A DNA stretch of 64,000 nucleotides. Source: Neocallimastix lanati (nom. inval.). Taxonomy: Eukaryota; Neocallimastigomycota; Neocallimastigomycetes; Neocallimastigales; Neocallimastigaceae. The notes beneath the pieces were generated by a model. The model made no database searches. It was not told the DNA's origin and saw only the letters and a list, made by a program, of their open reading frames with translations. Below, piece by piece: positions 22,333 to 32,968 of the stretch. The translations under genes and the position numbers were made by a program. The stretch's first letter is position 1. The number at the start of each line of letters is the position of its first letter. The stretch lies in contig JACVTC010000162.1 of assembly GCA_016946835.1 (NCBI GenBank), forward strand, positions 77,001 to 141,000, given 5' to 3'.

Positions 22333-22558
22333 TAAATAATTGAATAATAAATAATAAATAATAAATAATAGATTATAAATAATAATTAATAAATATTAAA
22401 TAAATATTAAATATTATAAATTATAAATATTATTAAATAATAATAATAAATAATTGAATAATAAATAATAAATAATAAATAATAGATTATAAATAATAAT
22501 TAATAAATATTAAATAAATATTAAATATTATAAATTATAAATATTATTAAATAATAAT
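22333..22558 (+). repeat. 113-bp tandem duplication, two copies
   Basis: Units 22333-22445 and 22446-22558 start ATAAATAATTGAATAATAAA and look essentially identical over the AAT-rich block. Confidence 0.75.
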
Positions 22559-23141
22559 AACTAAGTATTAAATAATATATAAATATTAAATTTTTAAAAT
22601 GAAAAATAAATATTAAATAAATATTTACTAAATATTAAATGCTCTTGAATAATCTCTTTTTTTGGGATTGTGAGGCATTTCGGAAATTTTCATTTCGGAA
22701 AATATTTCTAAAAAGTTAATAAATAAATAAATTAATAAAAAAATAAATAAATAATATATATAATTTAAATAAATAACTAAATAAATAAAATATAAATGAA
22801 TAAAACAATAATAAATAAATAAATTTAAATTCAAGTTTAAATTTTCAATAGAAAATTTATATATATACATATATATAATAAATATATATTATAATAAATA
22901 TTCATTAAAATTAAAGCTGTAAAAAAATAAAATACTTTATCATATGTTTTAAAAGTTTTACAATTTTTTAAAAATATATATAATTAATAATTTTATATAT
23001 ATATATATAAAAATAAAAATTAATAATTTAAAATATAATGTAAAGGATAATAATATCTAAATAATTTATTGATCATTTTACACCTTTTAAGTCCTTGCGC
23101 AGTATGTTATAAGATCTTAAATTACTATCAAATTTTTTAAT

Positions 23142-23376
23142 AAACGAAATATTTATAAATAATTCAGTAAAAAAAAAAAAAAAAAAGTAGTTTATTTATT
23201 TGAAAAACACAATATATAATTAAAATTATTAAATAATTAATAATAAAAAGAAAAAATTAAACGAAATATTTATAAATAATTCAGTAAAAAAAAAAAAAAA
23301 AAGTAATTTATTTATTTGAAAAACACAATATATAATTAAAATTATTAAATAATTAATAATAAAAAGAAAAAATTAA
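23142..23376 (+). repeat. 117-bp tandem duplication, two copies
   Basis: Units begin at 23142 and 23259 with AAACGAAATATTTATAAATA and differ mainly in the length of an internal poly(A) run. Confidence 0.8.
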
Positions 23377-24039
23377 ATGGTTTTTGATAAAACTTTATTA
23401 TATTGATTAATTCTTTTAAAAGTTTTAATTTTCAACTAAAAATTGATTTAATTTAAATAAAAATATAAAAATATTTTATTTTATTGTATATTTAATGTTA
23501 AATATATTTTATTAATATATATTATTAGTATTTTAATAAAATAAAAAATAAAATTTTATATTTTTAATATTAATAAAATAAATTGATATTAATATTAATA
23601 TTAATCGTAGTATTATAATAATAAAATATAAAATATTGATATTGATATTGATATTAATAATAGTATTATAATAATAAATTATAAAATATTGATAATGATA
23701 TTGGTAATAATAATAGTATTGTTAGAATATAAAAAAATAAATACTTAATAATGATCTTAATATAATTTACCCAATCAGAATATTATTATATTTAAATAAA
23801 ATTATAAAAGAAATAAAATGTAACCTTGTTAAAAATATACACTTTTGTAATCATAAAAAAAAATAAAGATAAATAAAATTAAATATTAAGTATTATATAT
23901 AAAATGCTACTCTAAAAATATATCTAATTTTCTCAATATTTGTTTTTGGTGTTTAATAAGTATTATAATAATAAATTATAAAAAAAATATTAAATAAAAG
24001 ATATCTATTTAATTATTTATTATTTATATATTTTTTATT

Positions 24040-24292
24040 TATTAATATATTATTATAAATTTATTATTTATTTATTTTATTATTTATTTATTAAAATTTT
24101 GGGAAATGCATCCTTTCAAAATGAAATTTTTCGAAATGAAATTTTCAATAAAATATTATTTATTAATATATTATTATAAATTTATTATTTATTTATTTTA
24201 TTATTTATTTATTAATTTATTTATTTATTAAAATTTTGGGAAATGCATCCTTTCAAAATGAAATTTTTCGAAATGAAATTTTCAATAAAATA
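24040..24292 (+). repeat. 137-bp tandem duplication with GGGAAATGCATCC motif
   Basis: The segment with TTTTGGGAAATGCATCCTTT and AAATTTTTCGAAATGAAATT occurs twice, 137 bp apart. The motif is like degenerate termini of the GCATTTC element family. Confidence 0.65.
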
Positions 24293-24420
24293 TAAAGTAT
24301 TAATATAAAATATAATTAATTTAATAATTAAAAATAGACTATGATTAATTATACAATATTACATCATTCGAAAAAAAATTTTTATATGTCTATATATGTA
24401 TACTATATTTTGTAAAGGTA

Positions 24421-24880
24421 TTCTTTAAATATGAAAATTGAGAATAATATTTATTTAAATAATTTTATTAATTTCATTTTAATGTCATCTTATCAATTTT
24501 ATTATTCTATTGTATTTAGAAAAAAAAATTATATTTATAATAAAATTATCTCTTTTACATATAGAAAAAAAAAAAATCTTGATATTTTCTTTTTTCTTCA
24601 TACATTTCGAATATTTGATTTCATTTTATTAAATATAATATTATTAACCGATGAAATAAGTAATAAACAATTCCTTTATGTATTTTATTTGTTTCATTTT
24701 ATATATGTTTCTTTTGTATTTGTATTAATTTTATTTGATTAACTTTTATATATTTCTTTGATTATATATTATTTAATAAATAATATTTAATAAATAAATA
24801 GATAAAAAAAAAAAGAAAGAAAGGAAAAAATAGCAATTATAATATTATATATAATATTAATAATAAATATTAAATATACA
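24421..24880 (+). repeat. Dispersed repeat, copy 2, with a 103-codon open frame
   Basis: It shares the opening TTCTTTAAATATGAAAATTG and the closing AATAGCAATTATA motif with 1555-1880. Here a frame at 24431-24742 (MKIEN...) stays open for 103 codons. It is hydrophobic and rich in Phe, Ile, Tyr and Lys, with no recognisable domain, and its homologous frame at 1570 closes early. I doubt that it is a functional gene. Confidence 0.4.
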
Positions 24881-25421
24881 TAAATGTTATAATTTTCTTT
24901 CTTTTCTATTTATAGTTTTTCACTACAGTTGTTGTATTCTATCTATTATTTTTTGTTAACTATTTTTAGTATCTATCATAATTAATATTATGACAGGTAC
25001 ACAAACACATAATAATCTAAAGAAATAAATATATGGTTTTATTTATTATATTTTATTATTAATTTTTATTATTATTAAAAGAAATATATATATATATAAT
25101 AATATTAATATTATTATTATTATTATCATTATTAATATTTTATATGGTAACATTTCTTTTAAATTTGAATTTTTAAAGTCCAATATCTCGTCTCCTAGTG
25201 GCCCAATAGAGTTAAAATTAATATATATTATAGTTCATAGTCGTAGCTTTCTAATGAGTATAATTTCTGCGGGAATATCAATATAATATTTCCATTTCTT
25301 GTGGAGTTATCATTATTTTTCTTCTAAATAATTTTGTCAAATTCTTAAGGGTTAAATTAAATTTAATTAAATTACCTTTAATAAAGGAGTCCTAACCCTT
25401 TGGTTTCTAATTATTGGAAAG
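24881..25421. other. Non-coding DNA and insertion target of the copia element
   Basis: From about 25160 the sequence becomes less AT-biased. The last part (25390-25421) is in frame with 32969-33108 across the transposon cluster: joining them at GAAAG gives a short coding-like stretch (NPLVSNYWKEATTTDESS). The transposons therefore seem to have landed in an already decayed gene or element. Confidence 0.4.
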
Positions 25422-25731
25422 TGTTAAAATAATCACATTTTATTTTATATTTTTATATTATTAAAATTATATTTTTATATTCCTATATTATTATCAATAT
25501 TATATTTTTATCTTATATTAATATTTTATTCTTATATTTTTATGTTGTGTAACATTTATCTATGTGTATTAATTCATAGAATTATCACATGATTAAATAT
25601 GTAATTTTTACTATAAAAAATAATTATTTTTATTATCTTAAAAAAATGAGTTCTTTATTAATAAAATTTATGTATTAAATAAATACAAAAATAAATAAAG
25701 TTTATTATAAAAAACACACATACTTTTCTCA
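25422..25731 (+). repeat. 5' LTR of the copia element
   Basis: TG...CA-bounded, 310 bp, no difference seen from the LTR at 30827-31136. It should contain the promoter and polyadenylation signals; I cannot place them in such AT-rich sequence. Confidence 0.95.
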
Positions 25732-25745
25732 GATTAAGAGTCTCA
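25731..25745 (+). promoter_or_regulatory. Primer-binding site matching tRNA-Lys(CUU) anticodon arm
   Basis: AGATTAAGAGTCTCA immediately follows the 5' LTR. Its complement TGAGACTCTTAATCT is the anticodon stem-loop of eukaryotic tRNA-Lys(CUU), with loop CUCUUAA. This is the half-tRNA priming mode known for copia-type elements, where an internal tRNA fragment rather than the tRNA 3' end primes synthesis. The same 15-mer occurs in a relic at 53021-53035. Confidence 0.75.
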
Positions 25746-25804
25746 ATTAGCTCTTATTTATAAAAATATATCCCTTATTTAAAACTGCCTTTCTTATCTA
25801 AATA

Positions 25805-26839
25805 ATGAATACTTCTAATAATACAGATTCCTCCTCAACTCCAAGAGAGATATTAAACGAGGAAAACTTTGATATTTGGGCGTACGAATTGAGAACAAAT
25901 CTCGAAATAAATCACATAGACAAATACATCCAATTCGACGCCAACGAAGAATTAAATGAGTTATATGATAAACTCAAATCTAAAAAAGAAGATAAGAAGA
26001 ATATTGAAAATTCAATTTCTCTAATTAAAGAAAAGGACGGTAGAGCTCGCCAACAAATCTTATGTTCGGTTTCCAAAGAAACCAAAGCCACCTTGATAGG
26101 CCTTCGATTAAAATCGGCCTACGAAATGTATAAATATCTGGAAAGTGAATATAATATCATAAATATCAACAAAGTTCCAGATTTATACGACCGTTTAAAA
26201 AATCTAAGAGCCAAAACGGACAAAGAAGTAATCAAATTTACTACAGAATTCGAACATCTTTGTAATCTACTCCAAGAATTAGGAAAAACAATAGACGAGG
26301 ATGAAAAATTCAAATTACTCCTGAAGGGACTCCCAGGGGAATATAAAAACTCTGTCAAATTCAATTATAAAGACAATCTTCAAGAGATTGCAAACGAAAT
26401 CAGAACCATAGCCAAAAGAACCTTAAATGCGGAAGACCCAAAGTCAGTGGAAGAAGTTTCTTTTATAAAAAATGCGAATAATAATCATTCCCAAAATAAT
26501 TCTAGGAATAATAATCACAATAATTATAATAACAATAACAATAATTATAATAATAACTATAACAATAATAACCGGAGAAGAAGAAACCAGAAAAACAACA
26601 AAAATAACAGAAACAAAACCAAAAGAAATAACGAAAAGTACTGTTCAATATGTGACAAACATGACCATTTCACAAGAAATTGCTACTTTAATGCAAGGAA
26701 TCCTAATAATAAAATTAAAGAAATAGCAAGAAAGTTCAGCAATATTAACCTAGCCAAAGATACAATCAACAACCTAGAAATCATTGATGCCCTCAGTGAC
26801 TATGATGAATCTCAAGAAACCCATGAAAAGAAGATCTGA
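25805..26839 (+). CDS. Gag of the copia element
   Basis: This 344-codon frame starts 60 bp after the primer site. The N-terminal two thirds resemble copia-type gag (NEENFDIWAYELRTNLE; ...FEHLCNLLQELGKTIDEDEK; LLKGLPGEY). An Asn-rich stretch (about 225-260) and an Arg/Lys/Asn-rich segment lead to a CX2CX4HX4C zinc knuckle, CSICDKHDHFTRNC, near residues 280-293. It would package element RNA in virus-like particles. It ends at a TGA (26837-26839); the same frame continues for some 50 further sense codons (GENPYDMSPEPP), so the stop may separate gag from a longer ancestral reading frame. Confidence 0.9.
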   Translation: MNTSNNTDSSSTPREILNEENFDIWAYELRTNLEINHIDKYIQFDANEELNELYDKLKSKKEDKKNIENSISLIKEKDGRARQQILCSVSKETKATLIGLRLKSAYEMYKYLESEYNIININKVPDLYDRLKNLRAKTDKEVIKFTTEFEHLCNLLQELGKTIDEDEKFKLLLKGLPGEYKNSVKFNYKDNLQEIANEIRTIAKRTLNAEDPKSVEEVSFIKNANNNHSQNNSRNNNHNNYNNNNNNYNNNYNNNNRRRRNQKNNKNNRNKTKRNNEKYCSICDKHDHFTRNCYFNARNPNNKIKEIARKFSNINLAKDTINNLEIIDALSDYDESQETHEKKI

Positions 26840-27704
26840 CTAGATGGAGAAAATCCATATGACATGTCTCCTGAACCACCAATGAATAACTCTTATGAAT
26901 CAAATGATTTAATAATCAATTATTGTAAAGATTTAATAAAATCTTTAATAATTAATTATTACATAATTAATTAATGTAATAAAATTACATAAATTTATGA
27001 TTTACGTATATGAAAATTAATTATAAATTTATGTAAACTTTTCATAAAGGAAAAATTATTATTTAAATAATTTTGGATAATAACTTAAATCTAAATAATT
27101 TATTTAAGTTAGTTAATTTAGTTTAGTTTATTTAAAATAGTTATTCTATTTAACTTAGTTAATTTAGTTTAGTTAGTTTAAAATACTTTAAAATTAATTT
27201 CGGAATAGTTTTAAATAGTTAAAATTAGTTTAAATAGTTTACAAAAATAGTTTTGAATTGTAAATATATAAACATTAGTATTAATAATATTTATATAATA
27301 AATATATAATAAATGAGTTGTTATTGAATTTAATTATTATTGTAAATAAGTTGAAAGTTTATTAAATTAATTATTGTTTAGTTTAGTTAATTATTATTTA
27401 ATAAAATTATTAATAAATATTTTGTTTATAAATAAATAGTAATATATGTAAATTAGATAGAAATAATATATTATAATGTAATAATGAAAAAATATAAATA
27501 CATGTAAATTTCTATAATTAAATCGATGTATTAGTTATTGACTATATGATAGTTAATAACAAAAAGAGATTTAATTTTTTTTAATTAATAAAGATTATTT
27601 TATTTAAAAAAAACGAATTTTTATTACGTGTTTTTTTTTTATTTTGGTGTTAAAATTTGTTATTTGTAATCTGTTTCTGATAGAACTCTTTACAATTATT
27701 TAGG
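26840..27704 (+). other. AT-rich block between gag and pol
   Basis: After the residual gag-like frame (to about 26975) the sequence becomes almost pure A/T with TTTAGTTTAGTTAATTTAG-like repeats. Coding resumes at about 27705, right after TTATTTAG, which looks like a splice acceptor. It is either an intron-like spacer or an insertion. No protein or clear terminal repeats are visible. Confidence 0.5.
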
Positions 27705-30700
27705 GGACTATAACAAACCTAAAACAAATCCAATTAACTATAATATTTCAAATGAATCAATTCATGATGAACATAAATCAAATATATCAAATAAAATTAT
27801 GGAATTACGTGATATAATAATCAATAACGTAGAAAATAATAATAATCTAGAATTAAACCTTATTGGTAAAAATAAATTAGTAAAACCTCATGATAGTCCA
27901 CTTCCACCTATGATTCCAAACATAATTACAAACGACTTAAATAGAAAAACTATATATGAATTCATTAACAATCATAAATGTCATCCAGATTATAATAATG
28001 GATATGTAATATCCATAGATTCTGGAGCATCTTCAAATATCACGGGATCATTAAAAAATCTATGTAATGTTAGAGATTATCATACTAATATGATACTACC
28101 AACAAAGGAAAAAGAAATAGTACAAGTTTCAAAAATTGGAGATCTTACGGGATACATCAATAATATTTACTTCATAATAAAAAATGTATTATATTCAGAA
28201 GATATTAATGAAAATAAAACATTAATATCATTCAACGATCTTAAAAGACAATACTTAGCTGATGTTATCATTATTGACAACAATGCATACTTTAGATTAG
28301 CAAAACTAAATGGTCAACTTTTATGCATAGAAAAAGAAAACTCAATCAAAATTTGTAATATTTACGTCAATAATAAACAAGGAAATTATAAAACAATATA
28401 CAGTTTACAAAGTAGCAATCTAGACCAATACTCCTTAAGTATATGGCATAAAAGACTGTGCCATTTCTATAACAATAATCTTATTAAATTCCTAAATGGA
28501 CACACAATTAACAAAACTCTATGTATTGGCTGCAAAATATCAAAGCTGAAAAAAGAACCTTTCAGAAAAACTTTAAATGCAAGAAGTACAAGGCCATTGG
28601 AACTAATCCACTCGGACATTATTGGACCTCTTAAAGAATCAAGGAATAATTTCAAATATATTTTAACTTTCCTTGATGATTTCACAAGGAAAAGTTGGAT
28701 ATATCTACTAAAAAGAAAATCCGAAGTTCCAGAAATTTTTGAAAATTTCATACGTATGGTGACAAATGAATCAAATTTAACAATAACAAAAATACAAAGT
28801 GACAATGGAAAAGAATATACATCAAGAAAATTCATAGATATCTGCAACAAAGCAGGTATACAAAGAAATCTTATCGTTCCAAGAAACCCACAAAGCAATG
28901 GAAGAGCTGAAAGATTAAATGGAACAATAATAAATGCTACAAAAGCATTATTAAACCAAGCAAAGTTAAGCTACCATTTCTGGGAAGACGCTGTCAAAAC
29001 CGCAGTGAAAATATATAACATGACTCCAAGAACAGCAATAAAATTTAAAATTCCTTATGAATTATACTATCATAAAGAAGTGAATATTGACAATCTTCGT
29101 GTTTTTGGATGCAGAGCATACTACTATGTAGACGCTTCCCTTAAAAACTCAAAATTTGATAATAACACATTACCCGGAATTTTCTTAGGATATGATGAAC
29201 ATTCTCCAGGATATGTTATTTTTGGAACTAATGATTGCAAAACTCATATTGTTCGTGATGCCGTATTCGAAGAAGATATCCCTGGAAACTTTAATTTCAA
29301 TAACAAAACAAATTATAAAGAAAATTACACACCTGAAGAACTTAACACAGAAGAAGATGAAGATGAAGACGAAGATTTAGAATATGAATCAAATGAAAAT
29401 AATTCAATTGTTCATCACCAAAGTAACAACAATCAAAATGTACTCTTAATTCAACAAAATTTCAATAATAATAATACTTCAAATTTCAACGACAGTAACT
29501 ATTCAAGTGAAGATTCTCATGAGTATTCTCAAAACAATAATAATAACTCATTAAATAATAATAAAATTTACAACGACAATTATGAATCAAATATTTCTAC
29601 TAATAATTCAAATATTATTTCAAATAATAAATCAAATAATATTCCAAGTAATAATTCAAATATTATTTCAAATAATAAATCAAATAATATTCCAAGTAAT
29701 AATTCAAATATTATTTCAAATAATAAATCAAACAATATCTCAAATAATACTTCAAATATTATTTCAAATAGTAACTCAAATAATACTTCATATAAGAATT
29801 CAAATAATTCAACAATTAAATCAAATATCTCGAATCACAATTTAACGAATAATTCCCAAAAGGAAACTACTTGCATTGTTGCACTATATGTAGATGATAT
29901 GCTTATTACAGGCTTAGATAGTGAAATAAACTCCACTGTTGAATTAATTAAAAACAAATTTAAAATATCAAAATGTAGTCCAGTAAATCATATACTTGGA
30001 ATAACTGTTGAACCTACTGAATATGGGTATAATATTTCACAAAAGAAATATATTAACGACATTTTAAAAAAATTCAAAATAAATGAAAATCAAAAATCCT
30101 CTACTCCTTGTGTAGGTGAAAACATTAAAGAAATTAACAACGAACCATTCGATAATAGTATCTATCAAAGCGCAGTAGGCTCTCTCATACATCTAGCAAA
30201 ATGTACAAGACCTGATATTGCTTGTGTAGTAAACAAAGCATCAAGAAAAAATAAAAATTCAAATATGACTGATTGGAAAAAGGTACTACAAATATTTAAA
30301 TATATTAACCAAACCAAAGATTATTACTTACAATATAAAAGAGATGGAAATCTTAATGGCTATACTGACTCCGACTTCGCTGGAGATATAATCAATAGCA
30401 AATCTACATCTGGAAATATCTACTTCCTAGCTTCAGGACCAGTCTTATGGATGTCAAGACAACAACAATGTGTCTCAAGATCCACTGCCGAAGCAGAATA
30501 TGTTGCATTATCGGAAGCCGTTGCAAATGGCCTATGGTTGAAAAACATTCTTGAAGAACTATTTAACAAAAAATTCAAAATAAATCTCTATGGTGACAAT
30601 AAAGCCAGTCTATATTCCGCCGAAAATTTCGCTATTGGAAAAAGACTAAGACACATACGTGTAAGTTACCATTTCTTCAAGGAACATGTTGAAAATAATA

Positions 30701-30819
30701 ATGTTATTTTACAACATATCAAATCCGAAGACAATCTTGCAGATGTACTCACAAAAGATGTCAACGAAAATAAAATGTTATTCTTCGCAAACAAAATTTT
30801 CAAGAAAAATCTTGTTTAG
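27705..30819 (+). CDS. Pol of the copia element (reverse transcriptase N-terminus missing)
   Basis: The first ATG is at 27799, but the frame is open and coding-like from about 27705. Numbering from 27799: protease DSGA at 74; integrase zinc region (WHKRLCHF ... CIGCKISKLKK) near 214-255; integrase catalytic D273, D335 and E371, with D335 and E371 in D(35)E spacing; then a region with three copies of a 16-residue Asn/Ser/Ile repeat (about 29583-29760). The frame then enters reverse transcriptase just before YVDD (Asp699, Asp700). RNase H follows (YTDSDFAGD, TAEAEY, GDNKAS, LADVLTK). The palm/finger region upstream of YVDD, including the first catalytic Asp, is absent and the Asn-rich repeat occupies its place, so polymerase activity is not expected. 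Protease, integrase and RNase H motifs look intact. Confidence 0.92.
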
Positions 30820-30826
30820 GGGGGAA
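30819..30826 (+). promoter_or_regulatory. Polypurine tract
   Basis: GGGGGGAA directly abuts the 3' LTR and overlaps the last base of the pol stop codon. It would prime plus-strand synthesis. Confidence 0.85.
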
Positions 30827-31136
30827 TGTTAAAATAATCACATTTTATTTTATATTTTTATATTATTAAAATTATATTTTTATATTCCTATATTATTATC
30901 AATATTATATTTTTATCTTATATTAATATTTTATTCTTATATTTTTATGTTGTGTAACATTTATCTATGTGTATTAATTCATAGAATTATCACATGATTA
31001 AATATGTAATTTTTACTATAAAAAATAATTATTTTTATTATCTTAAAAAAATGAGTTCTTTATTAATAAAATTTATGTATTAAATAAATACAAAAATAAA
31101 TAAAGTTTATTATAAAAAACACACATACTTTTCTCA
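30827..31136 (+). repeat. 3' LTR of the copia element
   Basis: 310 bp, TG...CA, no difference seen from the 5' LTR, followed by the GAAAG target duplication at 31137-31141. Confidence 0.95.
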
Positions 31137-31151
31137 GAAAGTGAGAAAAGT

Positions 31152-31485
31152 GGGTGTGGGGCATTTCGCCAATTTTTTTGAAAGCATGTGGCGTATTAAA
31201 AAATGTGGCATTTCGCCAAATTGAAAATTACTAAATAAATAAATAAATCAATAAATAAAATTAAATATTATTAATATCGCATAAATACAATTTTAAAAAA
31301 AAATATTTTGAATTAATATTTATTTATTTATTCATTTATTTATATCAATACTCTACTTGTCGAAATGCAACCTGGCGAAAAGCAACTTGGGGAAATGCAA
31401 CTTGAGGAAATGCAACATTTTAATACTACGCCACTTGTCGAAATACAACCTGGCGAAATGCAATTTGGGGAAATGCAACTCTCCC
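31152..31485. mobile_element. MULE-like non-autonomous element (MITE) with 9-bp target duplication
   Basis: 334 bp, inserted near the end of the inverted LTR. The termini are imperfect inverted repeats: GGGTGTGGGGCATTTCGCC on the left, and GGGAGAGTTGCATTTCCCC as the reverse complement of the right end (15 of 19 match). It is flanked by GAGAAAAGT at 31143-31151 and 31486-31494. A 9-bp duplication is typical of Mutator-like transposons. Several GCATTTCGCC / GGCGAAATGC sub-repeats lie inside each end; there is no coding capacity. Confidence 0.8.
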
Positions 31486-31620
31486 GAGAAAAGTATATGT
31501 GTTTTTATAATAAACTTTATTTAATTTTTGTATTTATTTAATACATAAATTTTATTAATTTTAAGAACTCGTTTTTTTTAAGATAATAAAAATAATTATT
31601 TTTTATAGTAAAAATTACAT

Positions 31621-32000
31621 CTGATATAAAACAAATATGTGTAATAACATATTTGTATATTTAATAATAATTATTAAATATTAAATTTATATCTTTGATA
31701 ATAATTATTTTATTTTATTTTATTTCAATATATATTATTATAATTATAATAATTATAATACTTTAATTCATATAAAATTTATATATTTCTATATATTAGA
31801 ATATATAATTAATATATTACCTATTTCTTATAAATTAAATTATTTATATTAGAAATAGAGAATTCTCTTGTAAATTTTTAGGAATTAAAATTATTATTTT
31901 AATTGTACGAATTTATAATTTTATTAATAAAATTTACTAAACTACCATTATTTAAAACCCACTGCTTATAAATTATTGCACATAAAAATCCCGCATATCA
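31621..32000 (-). mobile_element. TGATAT-type non-autonomous element, copy A
   Basis: 380 bp inserted in the inverted LTR, with flanking CAT at 31618-31620 and 32001-32003 (3-4 bp target duplication). The ends read CTGATATAAAACAAATATGT and, at the right, CCCGCATATCA. It is related to copy B in opposite orientation: about 85 bp match at the TGATATAAAA end and about 22 bp at the GCGGG end; the interiors differ. No coding capacity seen. Confidence 0.7.
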
Positions 32001-32026
32001 CATATTTAATCATGTGATTATTCTAT

Positions 32027-32797
32027 TGATATGCGGGACTTTTATGTGCTACTAATTTTTAATAGTATCGTTATATTTAATTAACCTTTATTAATATTTT
32101 TTTAATTTATAAAACCCAATTAACCAAGGGTCTTCTCTAAACTACAATCAAGAAGAGTAGTTATTAGAAATCTTTATAATAATTTAAATATATATTAATA
32201 ATAATAAATATACATTTAAAATATATTATATCGGAGTATAGTATAATATATAATAAATATATATTAAAATAATAAATATAATAAATATAACTATATAATT
32301 CTTAAAATGAAAATAAGAATAATAAAGTTAAATATATAAGAATATAATTATATAATAAATATGAATATAATAAATAATATCAACTATATATATTTAATTA
32401 TAATTAAAATAACTAAAACTATTTCATTATATTATATATTATAATATATAGAAGTATTATGTATTTTTAATATAAACTAAACTATTTCATTATATTATAT
32501 ATTATAATATATAGAAGTATTATGTATTTTTAATATAAATTTTAAAATAAATATGAATAGTTAAGTTATATATATAATAATATTCTTATTATATATATTT
32601 AGAAGAAATTAACTATTTAATTTAATATATTTAATATATTTCATATTATAATGAATAATATATATATATAAATATTGAATAATATATGAATAAGAAATTA
32701 TTTCAAATATTATTATTCACAAAAGATATAAATTTAATATTTAATAATTATTATTAAATATACAAATATGTTACTACACATATTTGTTTTATATCAC
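32027..32797 (+). mobile_element. TGATAT-type non-autonomous element, copy B
   Basis: 771 bp, beginning TGATATGCGGGACTTTTATG and ending ATTTGTTTTATATCAC, with TAT (or CTAT) duplicated at 32024-32026 and 32798-32800. Only 26 bp of LTR sequence separates it from copy A. A 70-bp internal tandem duplication lies near 32410-32540. The superfamily is not recognised; terminal identity is limited to TGATAT...ATATCA. Confidence 0.7.
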
Positions 32798-32968
32798 TAT
32801 GAATTAATGCACAACGATAGCAAAGATAGATGTTACACAACATAAAAATATAATAATAAAATATTAATATAAGATAAGAATATAATATTGATAATAATAT
32901 AAGAATATAAAAGTATAATATTAATAATATAAAAATATAAAATAAAATGTGATTATTTTAACAGAAAG

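Larger units (their letters stand above)
22559..24420. other. AT-rich non-coding DNA with transposon-end motifs
   Basis: No gene is visible. A GGCATTTCGGAAATTTTCAT string near 22673-22692 and the duplicated GGGAAATGCATCC strings at 24101 and 24238 resemble the ends of the MULE-like element at 31152-31485. Short (GATATT)n and (AATATT)n stretches lie at 23580-23720. Confidence 0.6.
25422..31136 (+). mobile_element. Ty1/copia LTR retrotransposon, young, internally deleted
   Basis: 310-bp LTRs at 25422-25731 and 30827-31136 begin TGTTAAAATAATC and end CTTTTCTCA; I read no difference between them. The 5-bp target duplication GAAAG is at 25417-25421 and 31137-31141. Between the LTRs lie a primer-binding site, gag with a zinc knuckle, an AT-rich block, and pol in the order protease, integrase, (partial) reverse transcriptase, RNase H, which defines Ty1/copia. 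The N-terminal half of reverse transcriptase is missing, so the copy should be non-autonomous even though identical LTRs indicate recent insertion. Confidence 0.95.
31142..32963 (-). repeat. Inverted solo LTR of the same copia family, split by three insertions
   Basis: The reverse complement of the LTR is present in pieces: 31142-31151, 31486-31620, about 32001-32026 and 32798-32963. Mismatches relative to the young LTRs show that it is older. It is flanked by GAAAG at 31137-31141 and 32964-32968, the same 5-bp target as the full element next to it. Removing the three inserts restores a nearly full-length LTR. Confidence 0.88.
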
